DNA from: CAVZMO01 sp963776195
GTDB taxonomy: Bacteria > Nitrospirota > Thermodesulfovibrionia > Thermodesulfovibrionales > SM23-35
Length of the DNA stretch: 64,000 nt
Direction of reading: 5' to 3'
Assembly (NCBI GenBank): GCA_963776195.1
Contig: CAVZMO010000017.1
Location: 43,466 to 107,465, forward strand
The notes beneath the pieces are model-generated. The model saw only the letters and a list, made by a program, of their open reading frames with translations. It made no database searches and was not told the origin of the DNA. Made by a program: the position numbers and the translations under genes. Of the stretch, positions 16,807 through 25,000 are shown piece by piece (the stretch's first letter is position 1; each line of letters starts with the position of its first letter).

Positions 16807-16909
16807 AGTCACCTCCGCTTATTTCTTGCATATCACTCAGGAGAATTATTTCCACTGCATTGGTTACAGCCCATATTTTCTACAAATGTTGTGTGTGTAT
16901 ATGTAATGT

Positions 16910-17854
16910 TCACGTCTTGCGTTTTGCTGCCTTTCTGCTCTTTCCCGCCTTGTATACAGCAGGCTCTTCATTTACAGTCAGATTTCCTCCGTTGCCACTC
17001 ATTCTTGAAAACTCAATCTTGACCTCAGTAGATAAGCCCTGCTCATCTGCTTTCAGCCGGTCGAGAGTCATGCGGCAATATTCTTCATCAATCTCAATAC
17101 CGATGCTGTTTCTTCCGCATTTCATTGCGGCAAGCATTGTTGTGCCGGTCCCGCAAAATGGGTCGAGGACCGTGTCGCCCCAGAAGGAAAACATTCTAAC
17201 CAGCCGGTAAGCAAGTTCATAGGGGAAGGGCGCGGGATGAAGCCGGGTGGATGCTCCTGTGATGGTCCAGAACTGCCGGAACCACTCGGCAAAGTCGTCT
17301 TTTGCTATCATGCTTAACTTGCGCTGTTCCTCGGTCGGCCTGCGGTATCCGCCAGGCTTTCGCTGCATCAGAATAAACTCGATATCATTCTTCACGATAG
17401 CATTCGGCTCATAAGGTTTCCCCAGAAATTTTGTGCCATTGTTCGCTTCAAAGGTTGCATTCGAAATTTTGTGCCAGATGATAGGATTAAGATTATCAAA
17501 ACCGATTTTGCGGCAGTTGACGACGATATCCGCGTGTAAAGGCATAACAAGATGCCGCCCGTGCACTTTTCTTGACAAGCACACATCACCGACTACGCAG
17601 ACAAGCCTGCCACCCGGAACAAGAACGCGATAAACCTCTTGCCACACCTTCGTCAATTCTGAAAGAAACTTCTCATAATCAACGATATGGCCCATCTGTG
17701 CAGGACTCTCATTATATCTCTTCAACGACCAGTAAGGCGGGGAGGTAACTACGAGATGAACGGACCCGTCGGGAATAAAGGATAGCGAACGGGTATCGCC
17801 CTGAATAAGGCGATGAGTTGTAATTTGTTTCTCCAACTGCGTTAGGGTGCTCAT
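16910..17854 (-). CDS. Type II DNA methyltransferase, beta-type motif order
   Basis: A 314-residue N4-cytosine/N6-adenine methyltransferase. Motif IV TSPPYWSLKRY lies near the N-terminus (residues 36-46) and the SAM-binding motif I DPFCGTGTTMLAAMKCG near residue 235, the permuted (beta) order. TSPPY is most often seen in N4-cytosine enzymes, but adenine specificity cannot be excluded. GTG 17857 or ATG 17854 could start it; the ATG is favoured. It follows the restriction gene with a one-base-scale junction, so it protects the genome against that enzyme and should recognise the same site. Confidence 0.9.
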   Translation of the reverse strand: MSTLTQLEKQITTHRLIQGDTRSLSFIPDGSVHLVVTSPPYWSLKRYNESPAQMGHIVDYEKFLSELTKVWQEVYRVLVPGGRLVCVVGDVCLSRKVHGRHLVMPLHADIVVNCRKIGFDNLNPIIWHKISNATFEANNGTKFLGKPYEPNAIVKNDIEFILMQRKPGGYRRPTEEQRKLSMIAKDDFAEWFRQFWTITGASTRLHPAPFPYELAYRLVRMFSFWGDTVLDPFCGTGTTMLAAMKCGRNSIGIEIDEEYCRMTLDRLKADEQGLSTEVKIEFSRMSGNGGNLTVNEEPAVYKAGKSRKAAKRKT

Positions 17855-17856
17855 CA

Positions 17857-18588
17857 CTAACCCTTGCCAAAAGCGGTAACTTGAGCAACAAGTGACCGCG
17901 CATAAAGCTCGAAAGTCAGGTCTTCAGCCGGTTCTTTATAGATACCCTTAGCTCCGTCTTTTCTGTCCGACAGAAGAAAGGTCGAAAAGCTGTAATGTCG
18001 CTCCCTCAGCAGTTTCCTGCAAAATAACTCATAGCGTTTCGCATAAGAAGCCTCCTTGAATTCCGGGAAGACTTTAAAATGAGGCTCTTTTACTTTCACC
18101 GGTCTTTGCGACTCCTTACAATCCTCAAGCAGGAAGAGATAGCCGAGCCACGGCTTCACTGTCTTGTTGAATGCCCCTTCTCTATATGCGGTCCATAGGT
18201 CTAATGCACTGCCCATAGCCTCTTCAGTGCGATTATTGAAATTGTTTCCGAAAGAAGGCCCGACCTGTGATTTTGCCTCGAGGGCCACGAGTAATTGCCC
18301 ATCCTTTATAACCAGAAGATCCCATTCTTTGGTAGGCCTGAAAAAGCCGGGTAGTTCAAGGTTCTTATTATGAAAGACAAAACGCTTGTCGATTCCGGCC
18401 TCGACAATGATCTCTGTCATCAAGGTGATAAAACCGTCCATTTGGGCACCGCCTGTAACAGCGCTCCTTAGTCCCTGATCGGCCCGTCCGGAACTTTCCT
18501 GTTTTCTGGCCTGATTTTCACGGGTTGCCCAATAATGCGATACTGCCTTAGCTACTCTGTCAGGCAGGTTCCATAGCACCTTTTCCAT
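17857..18588 (-). CDS. PaeR7I/XhoI-family type II restriction endonuclease
   Basis: A 243-residue enzyme. I recognise the PaeR7I family from AVTGGAQMDGF, ELPGFFRPTKEWDLLVIKDG, ALEAKSQVGPSFGNNFNNR, TEEAMGSALDLWTAYREGAF, KPWLGYLFLLED and PHFKVFPEFKEASYAKRYEL. The PD-(D/E)XK centre is probably D in KEWDLLV with E-A-K in ALEAKSQ. PaeR7I and XhoI cut CTCGAG, and this enzyme is predicted to do the same. The window contains several CTCGAG sites (for example at 8712, 22328, 37734, and inside this gene near 18279), so the host must methylate them. Confidence 0.93.
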   Translation of the reverse strand: MEKVLWNLPDRVAKAVSHYWATRENQARKQESSGRADQGLRSAVTGGAQMDGFITLMTEIIVEAGIDKRFVFHNKNLELPGFFRPTKEWDLLVIKDGQLLVALEAKSQVGPSFGNNFNNRTEEAMGSALDLWTAYREGAFNKTVKPWLGYLFLLEDCKESQRPVKVKEPHFKVFPEFKEASYAKRYELFCRKLLRERHYSFSTFLLSDRKDGAKGIYKEPAEDLTFELYARSLVAQVTAFGKG

Positions 18589-18593
18589 TTGGT

Positions 18594-18622
18594 ATTTTAT
18601 GTTTTTTGTACTTTATTCGCAA
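18594..18622 (-). promoter_or_regulatory. Candidate promoter of the restriction operon (leaderless geometry)
   Basis: On the minus strand TTGCGA (18622-18617), 17 bases, TAAAAT (18599-18594). The ATG of the restriction gene begins at 18588, only five bases after the -10, so the transcript would start at or next to the start codon. No Shine-Dalgarno sequence is possible in that space. Confidence 0.45.
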
Positions 18623-19112
18623 GGACAGGATTGCGTAAGGCGATAACTGTCCATCACAGAAGACAGCGTTGAAACCGCTTTGCCTAAATTCTCCTTGTAA
18701 CCAAGGGATCATGAGTCACGCGGGCGTACGTGCATTTAGCTTTTTTACTATTTTTCCCGACCATCGCGCCTTTATCGGTTTCCGTAAGGGGCGACAATCT
18801 GGATGGAACTTCTTGACTTTGGCAGGTTTTGTCGAGTTCCGCTCGAAACCCTCACAATGGACATGATGCCCTGCCGCGAGGATTACTGTGAGAACATCAG
18901 GCCGACCGGCTGAGAAGCCCGCACTGTTCCTTTCTATGCGAACAGCGCATTTTTTGATCAATATTTCTAGATGACACACCTGTAGTCATGAGGCACCGTA
19001 CTTGTTATTTTCGGAGGACCCTATCCCGAAACATAATTGACGCGGCGCTCATATTTTTGTTATTTTTAGTCTATATTCCGGCTGTTCGTTGCACCCTAAC
19101 TTGAAACGAAAG
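18623..19112. other. Non-coding or decayed stretch, about 490 bases
   Basis: Short open frames exist on both strands (the longest 87 codons on minus, 18716-18979), but none shows family motifs or a ribosome site. A possible promoter, TTGACG (19037-19042) with TATTTT 18 bases on, points toward the genes at 19113 and 19300. Otherwise nothing is recognised. Confidence 0.35.
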
Positions 19113-19226
19113 ATGAAAGCTGCATTGCAAACGATTCTTGCCGATTTTCAAGCTGGAAAAGCCTTAAGAGACGAACTTGACGAACGGCGAGGTAGCAGCT
19201 GTCGGCCCGAAGAAGAGGATATATGA
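19113..19226 (+). pseudogene. Possible 37-codon remnant or small protein
   Basis: The short frame gives MKAALQTILADFQAGKALR followed by a charged end. The beginning resembles N-termini of some AAA-type ATP-binding proteins, but the similarity is too short to be certain. It lies 73 bases ahead of the ADP-ribosylglycohydrolase gene on the same strand. It could be a remnant. Confidence 0.2.
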
Positions 19227-19299
19227 GGAGACACTGCGCCTTTTGAGAGAAGCAAATTATTTTATAAGATAGAATAGAACCCCGAAAGGAAGTCATTTC

Positions 19300-20442
19300 A
19301 TGCTGCCTCATAGAGATCAGTTCAGCGGCTGTTTGGTCGGCCAGTGTCTTGGAGACGCTACCGGGTTTGCTGTGGAAGGTTTTTCGCCCGAGGCGTGCAA
19401 GAGGTACGTGGAAGATTATCTCAAAACGGAAAAGGTTGGAGAGTTCGGCAGGTTCCCTTTTCCCTTCGGTCAGTATTCGGATGACTCCCAGCTTGCCCGG
19501 GAGTTGATGCAGAGCTATGTGGCCCGCAAGAAATTTGATCCTGCCGATTATGCGGAAAGGATAAAGCTGATTTTCGCCGAGAAGCGGATCGTCGCCTTCG
19601 GCTATTCGACAAAGGAGGCTGTAAAAAGACTGGCCCAGGGCGCCTCATGGGAAGAATCGGGCACACCGTCTCCTTCGGCGGGAAACGGGAGCGCCATGCG
19701 GGCGGCCCCAATAGGTTTGTTCTTTTTCGATAATCCTCAGATGCTGATCCGGGCAGCGCTCGATCAAGGGAGGATAACCCATCAAGACCCGCGGTGTTCA
19801 GCAGGTGCAGTCGCGATCAGCGGAGCAGTAGCTTTGGTACTTCAGAAAAAAACCATGGACGCTGAATCAATCATTTCAACCCTTTCTGACTGGATAAATA
19901 CCATTGAACCCCGCTTTGCTTCCGAACTTAAGAAACTGCCGGAATGGCTGGCCATGCCTCCTGAAGAAGCGGTCACCTTTATTGCCAATGCGGGGTTCGA
20001 TCCAGATTATGTCGATGATGATGAATGGAAGGGCATGTCTGCATATGTTATCAGCAGTGTTTTATGGAGTCTCTATTCGTTTCTTAGGACACCCGATGAT
20101 TACTGGGAGACTATCTGCACTGCGATTTCAGCGGGCGGCGACACGGATACAACGGCCGCAATGGCAGGCGCGATCAGCGGCGCCTTTCTCGGAATCGGCG
20201 CAATACCGCCACGCTTAACAGGTCATCTCACCGACCGCGGGACATGGAAGCTCGCCGAACTCGTTGAATTGGCACACCGGTGTTATGAAATAAAAATCCG
20301 CGCAGTCGAAGTAAAGCGCCGTTCGATAATCCTCCTGCATAATTCCGCTTTTGCCGTCCGTCAGGTTTTTGTTTTTCTAAAACGATCAAGGGATATTACT
20401 TTTTCATCCGGTGTTCTTTTCTCTTCAGACACTTCAGATTGA
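19300..20442 (+). CDS. ADP-ribosylglycohydrolase (DraG/ARH) family protein
   Basis: A 380-residue hydrolase removing ADP-ribose from proteins or other acceptors. The binuclear Mg motifs are present: GQCLGDATGFAVEGF near residue 14, YSDDSQLARELM near 62, GNGSAMRAAPIGL near 127 and GGDTDTTAAMAGAISGAFLG near 275. The last 30 or so residues run past the normal family end and overlap the converging SspB-like gene by about 80 bases; they look like fortuitous read-through. The ribosome site is GGAAG. Location in the accessory island suggests defence or toxin-reversal, but housekeeping roles are equally known. Confidence 0.9.
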   Translation: MLPHRDQFSGCLVGQCLGDATGFAVEGFSPEACKRYVEDYLKTEKVGEFGRFPFPFGQYSDDSQLARELMQSYVARKKFDPADYAERIKLIFAEKRIVAFGYSTKEAVKRLAQGASWEESGTPSPSAGNGSAMRAAPIGLFFFDNPQMLIRAALDQGRITHQDPRCSAGAVAISGAVALVLQKKTMDAESIISTLSDWINTIEPRFASELKKLPEWLAMPPEEAVTFIANAGFDPDYVDDDEWKGMSAYVISSVLWSLYSFLRTPDDYWETICTAISAGGDTDTTAAMAGAISGAFLGIGAIPPRLTGHLTDRGTWKLAELVELAHRCYEIKIRAVEVKRRSIILLHNSAFAVRQVFVFLKRSRDITFSSGVLFSSDTSD

Positions 20443-20777
20443 TCCTTCACATCCCACATGTCCCACCTGTCGAAACGTATCTTTGCATAAGGAGAAAAAA
20501 CCGCCACAATATCATCAAAGTGCAGAAAACATTTTTCGGGCTTGTTATTGTCCCCGAACCCCAATGTGGTTGTGATACTTCCCTCTTCAGTCCACTGGAG
20601 GCTTTTATGATTTCGCGGGTTAAACGTCAAAACCAACCCTTTCTCTTTTTCTTCTTCTGTAAAGCCCCTGTTACCTATACCGGAATTTTCTGAATATTTT
20701 ATGACGACATAGACCTGTCCATAATCATTCAGCAGTTCATAGAACAAATGTTGAAGGTACTTTATCTGGTTTTTCAT
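20361..20777 (-). CDS. SspB-like (ClpXP adaptor family) protein
   Basis: About 138 residues. KGLVLTFNPRNHKSLQWTEE, SITTTLGFGDNNKPEKCFL and DDIVAVFSPYAKIRFDRW follow the beta pattern of SspB, which tethers ssrA-tagged proteins to ClpXP, and a charged tail ending SLDRFRKTKT could be the ClpX-binding segment. The similarity is modest and read by eye. ATG 20777 is favoured over GTG 20780. It is the only gene between the island and ftsZ. Confidence 0.6.
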   Translation of the reverse strand: MKNQIKYLQHLFYELLNDYGQVYVVIKYSENSGIGNRGFTEEEKEKGLVLTFNPRNHKSLQWTEEGSITTTLGFGDNNKPEKCFLHFDDIVAVFSPYAKIRFDRWDMWDVKDQSEVSEEKRTPDEKVISLDRFRKTKT

Positions 20778-20878
20778 CACACTCTTATGTCATATCTTGT
20801 AAAATTGGATAAAATAATTCAATGATGAAATGGGGAAGAATATATATCTTTCATCCTTCGGCGGGTAGAATTGGAGGG

Positions 20879-20906
20879 GAGGGGTCTCCGGGGGAGGAGA
20901 CCCCTC
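20879..20906 (-). terminator. Strong GC hairpin after ftsZ (terminator candidate)
   Basis: An 11-bp perfect stem, GAGGGGTCTCC (20879-20889) with GGAGACCCCTC (20896-20906), and a 6-base loop, located 14 bases after the ftsZ stop. On the minus strand no T-run follows, so termination would be atypical or Rho-assisted, or the hairpin stabilises the 3' end of the long division-cluster mRNA. Confidence 0.6.
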
Positions 20907-20920
20907 AGTGGGAGGGAAAC

Positions 20921-22084
20921 TTATAGTTCTTTTTGCGGTTGCGGCGCTTTTCTCATAAATGCCGGAACGTCAATATGGTCTTCATAGGTCATAATATCTG
21001 TCGTTACTGTATCTATGCCGTAATCGGATCTGAGACTCTTCGACAAAACCCTTTCCGAACCTTTCAGGGTTACCGGTTGCCTCAGAGGAGTCCACTTTTT
21101 AATCTGCGGAAGATCGACCTTCTCTTTCTGTTCGCTAAAACCCGTTGCGATTACCGTAACCCTCACTTCATCACCGATGTCGGCGTCTATGACCGCACCG
21201 AATATGAGGTGCACATCCTCATGAGAAGAATCATAGACATAAGAAATAGCCTCCTGAACATCGTTGAGAGAAAGTTCAAGGCCGCCCGTAATATTGACGA
21301 GTATCCCCATACAACCTTCGATTGACGACTCTTCGAGCAACGGGTTTGATATTGCTTTTTTGGCTGCTTCGATCGCCCCGGTTTCTCCTCTTCCTATCCC
21401 TGCCCCCATGACTCCCCTACCCTTGTCCTGGATAATGGTCTTCACATCGGCAAAGTCAACGTTGATCAGCCCCGGAATCAGGATTATATCGGATATACCC
21501 TGGACCGCCTGCTTCAGGACATCGTTGGCTACAGCGAAAGACTTTAGCAATGGTGTGCCTTTCTCTACTACAAGACCTATCTTGTCATTCGGTACGACGA
21601 TGAGGGTATCCACACTTTTTTTCAACTCCTTTATCCCCTCCTCAGCGTTTATGTATCGAACCTTGCCCTCGTAAAAAAATGGCTTGGTAATAACAGCGAT
21701 GGTTATGGCGCCGAGTTCCTTTGCAATCCCGGCAATGACAGGTCCTGCGCCTGTTCCGGTGCCCCCACCCATACCGGCAGTTATAAAAACCATGTCAGCG
21801 CCCTCAAGATGTTCGACTATTAAAGAGCTGTCCTCAAAAGCTGCATCCCTTCCGATCTGGGGGTTCGAACCTGCTCCGAGACCCCTTGTAAGATTAGCGC
21901 CGATCTGGACCTTGACGGAGGCCAGTGAGGTTTCGAGCGCCTGCATATCTGTGTTAACCGCTATGAATTCAACGCCGTGCAGATTCGATGCGATCATATT
22001 GTTTATTGCGTTCCCGCCTGCGCCCCCGACACCGACAACCTTTATCTTTGCCGTTTGTCCTCTTACCTCTTCGATCTCGAACAT
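20921..22084 (-). CDS. ftsZ: Cell division tubulin FtsZ
   Basis: About 387 residues. The GTP-binding tubulin signature GMGGGTGTGAGPVIA is near residue 105. Other motifs are VVGVGGAGGNAINNM, FIAVNTDMQAL, the T7 synergy loop NVDFADVKTIIQDKG and a short C-terminal tail YEDHIDVPAFMRKAPQPQ that should bind FtsA and ZipA-like anchors. AAGGAGGG lies nine bases before ATG 22084; the ATG at 22090 is too close, so 22084 is chosen. It is last in the division cluster. Confidence 0.97.
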   Translation of the reverse strand: MFEIEEVRGQTAKIKVVGVGGAGGNAINNMIASNLHGVEFIAVNTDMQALETSLASVKVQIGANLTRGLGAGSNPQIGRDAAFEDSSLIVEHLEGADMVFITAGMGGGTGTGAGPVIAGIAKELGAITIAVITKPFFYEGKVRYINAEEGIKELKKSVDTLIVVPNDKIGLVVEKGTPLLKSFAVANDVLKQAVQGISDIILIPGLINVDFADVKTIIQDKGRGVMGAGIGRGETGAIEAAKKAISNPLLEESSIEGCMGILVNITGGLELSLNDVQEAISYVYDSSHEDVHLIFGAVIDADIGDEVRVTVIATGFSEQKEKVDLPQIKKWTPLRQPVTLKGSERVLSKSLRSDYGIDTVTTDIMTYEDHIDVPAFMRKAPQPQKEL

Positions 22085-22101
22085 AATCATTCCCTCCTTT
22101 T

Positions 22102-23326
22102 TTATTTAAAAATTCCTTTTACCCACTCTTTCATCTTTCCGAATATACCTGTAAAGGTATCGGGGTAGAAAACCCTACCCTCCTCTGTCTCAAAACCATA
22201 AAGCACAAGCCCTGCGCCTGTTGCATACATCGGATTATGCACGATGTCCTCGGGCCCGCCTATTTTTTTGGGGAAACCTATCCTCACGGGCAGGCCTAAC
22301 GACTGCCTCGGCCATCCTGTCGAATCCCTCGAGCAGGGAACCGCCTCCGGTCAGAACAACCCCCGTTGAAGCAATGTTGTATCCGGAGCACGAAAGCAAT
22401 TCTCTTTTTATTAAATCAAGTAATTCTTCGGCTCTCGGCTGAATAATCTCCGAGAGGTGTCTGCGCAGTATTTTTCTTCCCTGTCCCGCCTGAACCATAG
22501 CTATCTCTTCAGAGTCTTTAACCATTCTTGTCATTGCCAGCCCATGACCTTTCTTAATCCTTTCAGCCTCGATCGCGGAAATCCTCAGGCCGACTGCTAT
22601 GTCATTCGTAAAATGGTTGCCCCCAACGGCGAGAACAGATGAGTGCCGCAGCCAGCCGTCCTTATACAGTATGATGTCCGTTGTGCCGCCGCCGATATCG
22701 ACAACAGCGACACCGAGTTCCTTCTCATCGTCCGTAAGTATTGCTTCTGCTGAAGCGAGGGGCTCGAAGACAATATCGATAGCTTCAAGCCCTGCTTCCT
22801 TGCAGCATTTCAGGAGGTTCTGGACAGAGGTAACGGCGCCGGTAACGATATAGGCCTTTGCCTCAAGCCTCACCCCGGTCATGCCGGCAGGATCTTTGAT
22901 GCCGTTCTGCCCATCGAGGATATACCCGGTCGGGATGACACACAGCACCTCTCTGTCAAGCGGCACATATACGGCCTTTGCAGAGTCAATTACGCGATCC
23001 ACATCCAAGTGGGTCACTTCCTTGCCTCTTATGCCGATAGCGCCATAACTGTTAAACCCTTTGATATGCCCGCCTGAAATGCCTACATATACTGCATTAA
23101 TTTCGACGCCGGTTGTGGACTCGGCAGTCTTCACAGCATTTCTTATCGACTCAACCGTTGCATCGATATTGACAACCACCCCTTTTCTAAGGCCCGTAGA
23201 CGGTGAGGTGCTGACTCCGCGGAATTCCAGGTCGCCGTTTACCACTTCTCCCACGACAGCGCAAATCTTAGTGGTGCCTACATCAAGCCCCACAATGATA
23301 TTGCCCTGGTGAGTTCTTCGAATCAT
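22102..23326 (-). CDS. ftsA: Cell division actin-like protein FtsA (single frame break)
   Basis: An actin-fold membrane tether of the Z ring. GLDVGTTKICAVVGEVV, VGISGGHIKGFNSYG (1C domain), VAVVDIGGGTTDIILY and GVVLTGGGSLLEGFDRMAEA are intact from 23326 down to about 22299. The frame then slips: the C-terminal continuation GLPVRIGFPKKIGG, NPMYATGAGLVLYG and the amphipathic tail KMKEWVKGIFK (to 22102) are in another frame. One extra T in GTCGTTAGGC (near 22298) explains it. A real loss of the membrane-targeting tail of an essential protein is unlikely, so an indel error is suspected. The start overlaps the ftsQ stop (TAATG). Confidence 0.9.
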
Positions 23327-24090
23327 TATTTAATTACCCTGTCTCTCACGGGTTTCACAATAGCCTTATCGGCAAATCGCAGATCTATATAATCAACAGA
23401 AACGCCCATTTTCTTGATTTCTTCTTCTAATTGACTGAGCCTTTCGATCTTTTCTTCATATCCGCCGGTCCCTATCTTCACAACAGTCTCATCCACTCTT
23501 ACACTGAGTTCGTGCGGTTTATGAGCGATGACCTCAATGCGGTCACGCTCTGAAGAAAACCCTTTGGTATTCATGAGCTTTACAAGGTTAAGGGCCTCTG
23601 AAAAACCTTCTTTTTCTTTGAATGGATCACCCGCTATCACCGGCAGGAAAGGCACCGAATCATCCTTAAGCTCTTCAAGGAGTTTGCCTTGTTCGTCTAT
23701 GAGAAAGAGATGCCCATCCTTATCGAGAAGCGCAAAGGGTTCTGTCTCTTCTATTGTTATTGATATTGTGTCGGGGAATTCTCTTCTCAGGCTCACGGCT
23801 CTTACCCATGGTGATTTGAGTAATTGTTTACTGACCCCTTTGCCGGAGACCGCAAGCAAACTTTCGTTTAAACGGACACCCGCAAATGCTCTCAATTCAT
23901 CATCTGTCATGTGTTTATTACCGATAAAGGCAATATGTTTAATCGGGAAAACAGGTCTTACCGGGTGTGTATAAAGATAAATATAAACAATTATTGCAAT
24001 GGCAAAAATGCATATGAGAACAGCAACATTACGAACCGTGCTGAATGTTTTGATCCCTTTACTCTTCTTTTTTGCCCGATTGACCTTCAT
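23326..24090 (-). CDS. ftsQ: Cell division protein FtsQ
   Basis: A bitopic divisome protein with a basic cytosolic tail (KVNRAKKKSKG), one transmembrane helix (VAVLICIFAIAIIVYIYLY), a POTRA domain (FPIKHIAFIGNKHMTDDELR) and the FtsQ beta domain (WVRAVSLRREFPDTISITIEE, PFALLDKDGHLFLID). ATG 24090 has an AAAGG site at good spacing and is preferred over GTG 24099. It overlaps the end of ddl and is coupled to ftsA. Confidence 0.93.
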   Translation of the reverse strand: MKVNRAKKKSKGIKTFSTVRNVAVLICIFAIAIIVYIYLYTHPVRPVFPIKHIAFIGNKHMTDDELRAFAGVRLNESLLAVSGKGVSKQLLKSPWVRAVSLRREFPDTISITIEETEPFALLDKDGHLFLIDEQGKLLEELKDDSVPFLPVIAGDPFKEKEGFSEALNLVKLMNTKGFSSERDRIEVIAHKPHELSVRVDETVVKIGTGGYEEKIERLSQLEEEIKKMGVSVDYIDLRFADKAIVKPVRDRVIK

Positions 24091-25000
24091 CAATAACACC
24101 TTTGAGTATCTCTTCTATTAATTCGGGGAAATCCAAACCGGCGAGACCCGCGATCTTCGGCAACAGGCTCGTCTCGGTCATGCCGGGAATAGTATTGACC
24201 TCAAGCACATAAGGGTTCCCTTCACCGTCAATCCGTAAATCAACCCTCGTGGCGCCCCTGCAGCCCAGTGCAGAATGGGCACAAAGCGCCGATGCTTTCG
24301 CCTTGTCATAAACGCTTTCTTCTATTTCCGGAGGTAAAATATATTCGGTAAGACCGGCAGTATATTTCGCTTCATAACTGTAGAACTCAAGAGACGGCCT
24401 CACCTCTACGCCTCCCAATACCCTGCCGTTCAGGACTCCGATATGCACCTCTTGGCCGGCAATGAATTTTTCAACAATTATCCTTGTTCCGTAAGAATGG
24501 GCCAGTTCCAGGGCCTTCTCAAGCTCATGTCCATCTCTTACAATGCTGACGCCGACGCTCGATCCCTCTGTCGCAGGTTTTATGACCCAGGGCAGATCAA
24601 AGGAGGGGACCCGTGAAGGAAGGATTTCTGCAGATCTATTATCGAGAACAACAAATGGAGGGGCCGATATTTTGTGATAGAGGAAAATCTTCTTAGAAGC
24701 TTCTTTGTCCATTGCGAGGGCAGATGCGAGCACGCCTGAGCCCGTATAGGGAAGTCCCAAAACCTCGAGCATCCCCTGTATAGAACCGTCTTCACCGTGT
24801 CCTCCGTGAAGGGCAAGAAATGCTATTTCGATCTTTTCCCTTCCCAAAAGAGTACAGACGTCCGGTCCGGCATCTAGAGAAACTACGTTATATCCTAATC
24901 CTTTCAAGGCATTATGAATTGCTGTTCCGCTCCTGAGGGACACCTCCCTTTCAGCAGATGTGCCACCCATCAACACACCTATTCGCTTATCCGTTAACAC
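24059..25000 (-). CDS. ddl: D-alanine--D-alanine ligase
   Basis: A 313-residue ATP-grasp ligase joining two D-Ala for the UDP-MurNAc-pentapeptide. Motifs: GVLMGGTSAEREVSLRSG at the N-terminus, LALHGGHGEDGSIQGMLE, ATP-grasp PWVIKPATEGSSVGVSIV, and YVLEVNTIPGMTETSLLPK at the metal-binding end. It starts at GTG 25000 after GGGAGGGAAA, overlapping the murB end by 14 bases. Confidence 0.96.
   Translation of the reverse strand: MLTDKRIGVLMGGTSAEREVSLRSGTAIHNALKGLGYNVVSLDAGPDVCTLLGREKIEIAFLALHGGHGEDGSIQGMLEVLGLPYTGSGVLASALAMDKEASKKIFLYHKISAPPFVVLDNRSAEILPSRVPSFDLPWVIKPATEGSSVGVSIVRDGHELEKALELAHSYGTRIIVEKFIAGQEVHIGVLNGRVLGGVEVRPSLEFYSYEAKYTAGLTEYILPPEIEESVYDKAKASALCAHSALGCRGATRVDLRIDGEGNPYVLEVNTIPGMTETSLLPKIAGLAGLDFPELIEEILKGVIDEGQSGKKEE

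Noticed and set aside
16890..16920. Short TG-rich run between the methyltransferase and DUF262 genes
   Set aside because: Too short and interrupted to be a functional simple-sequence repeat.
18716..18979. 87-codon minus-strand frame in the gap after the restriction gene
   Set aside because: No motif, no ribosome site; composition does not look coding.
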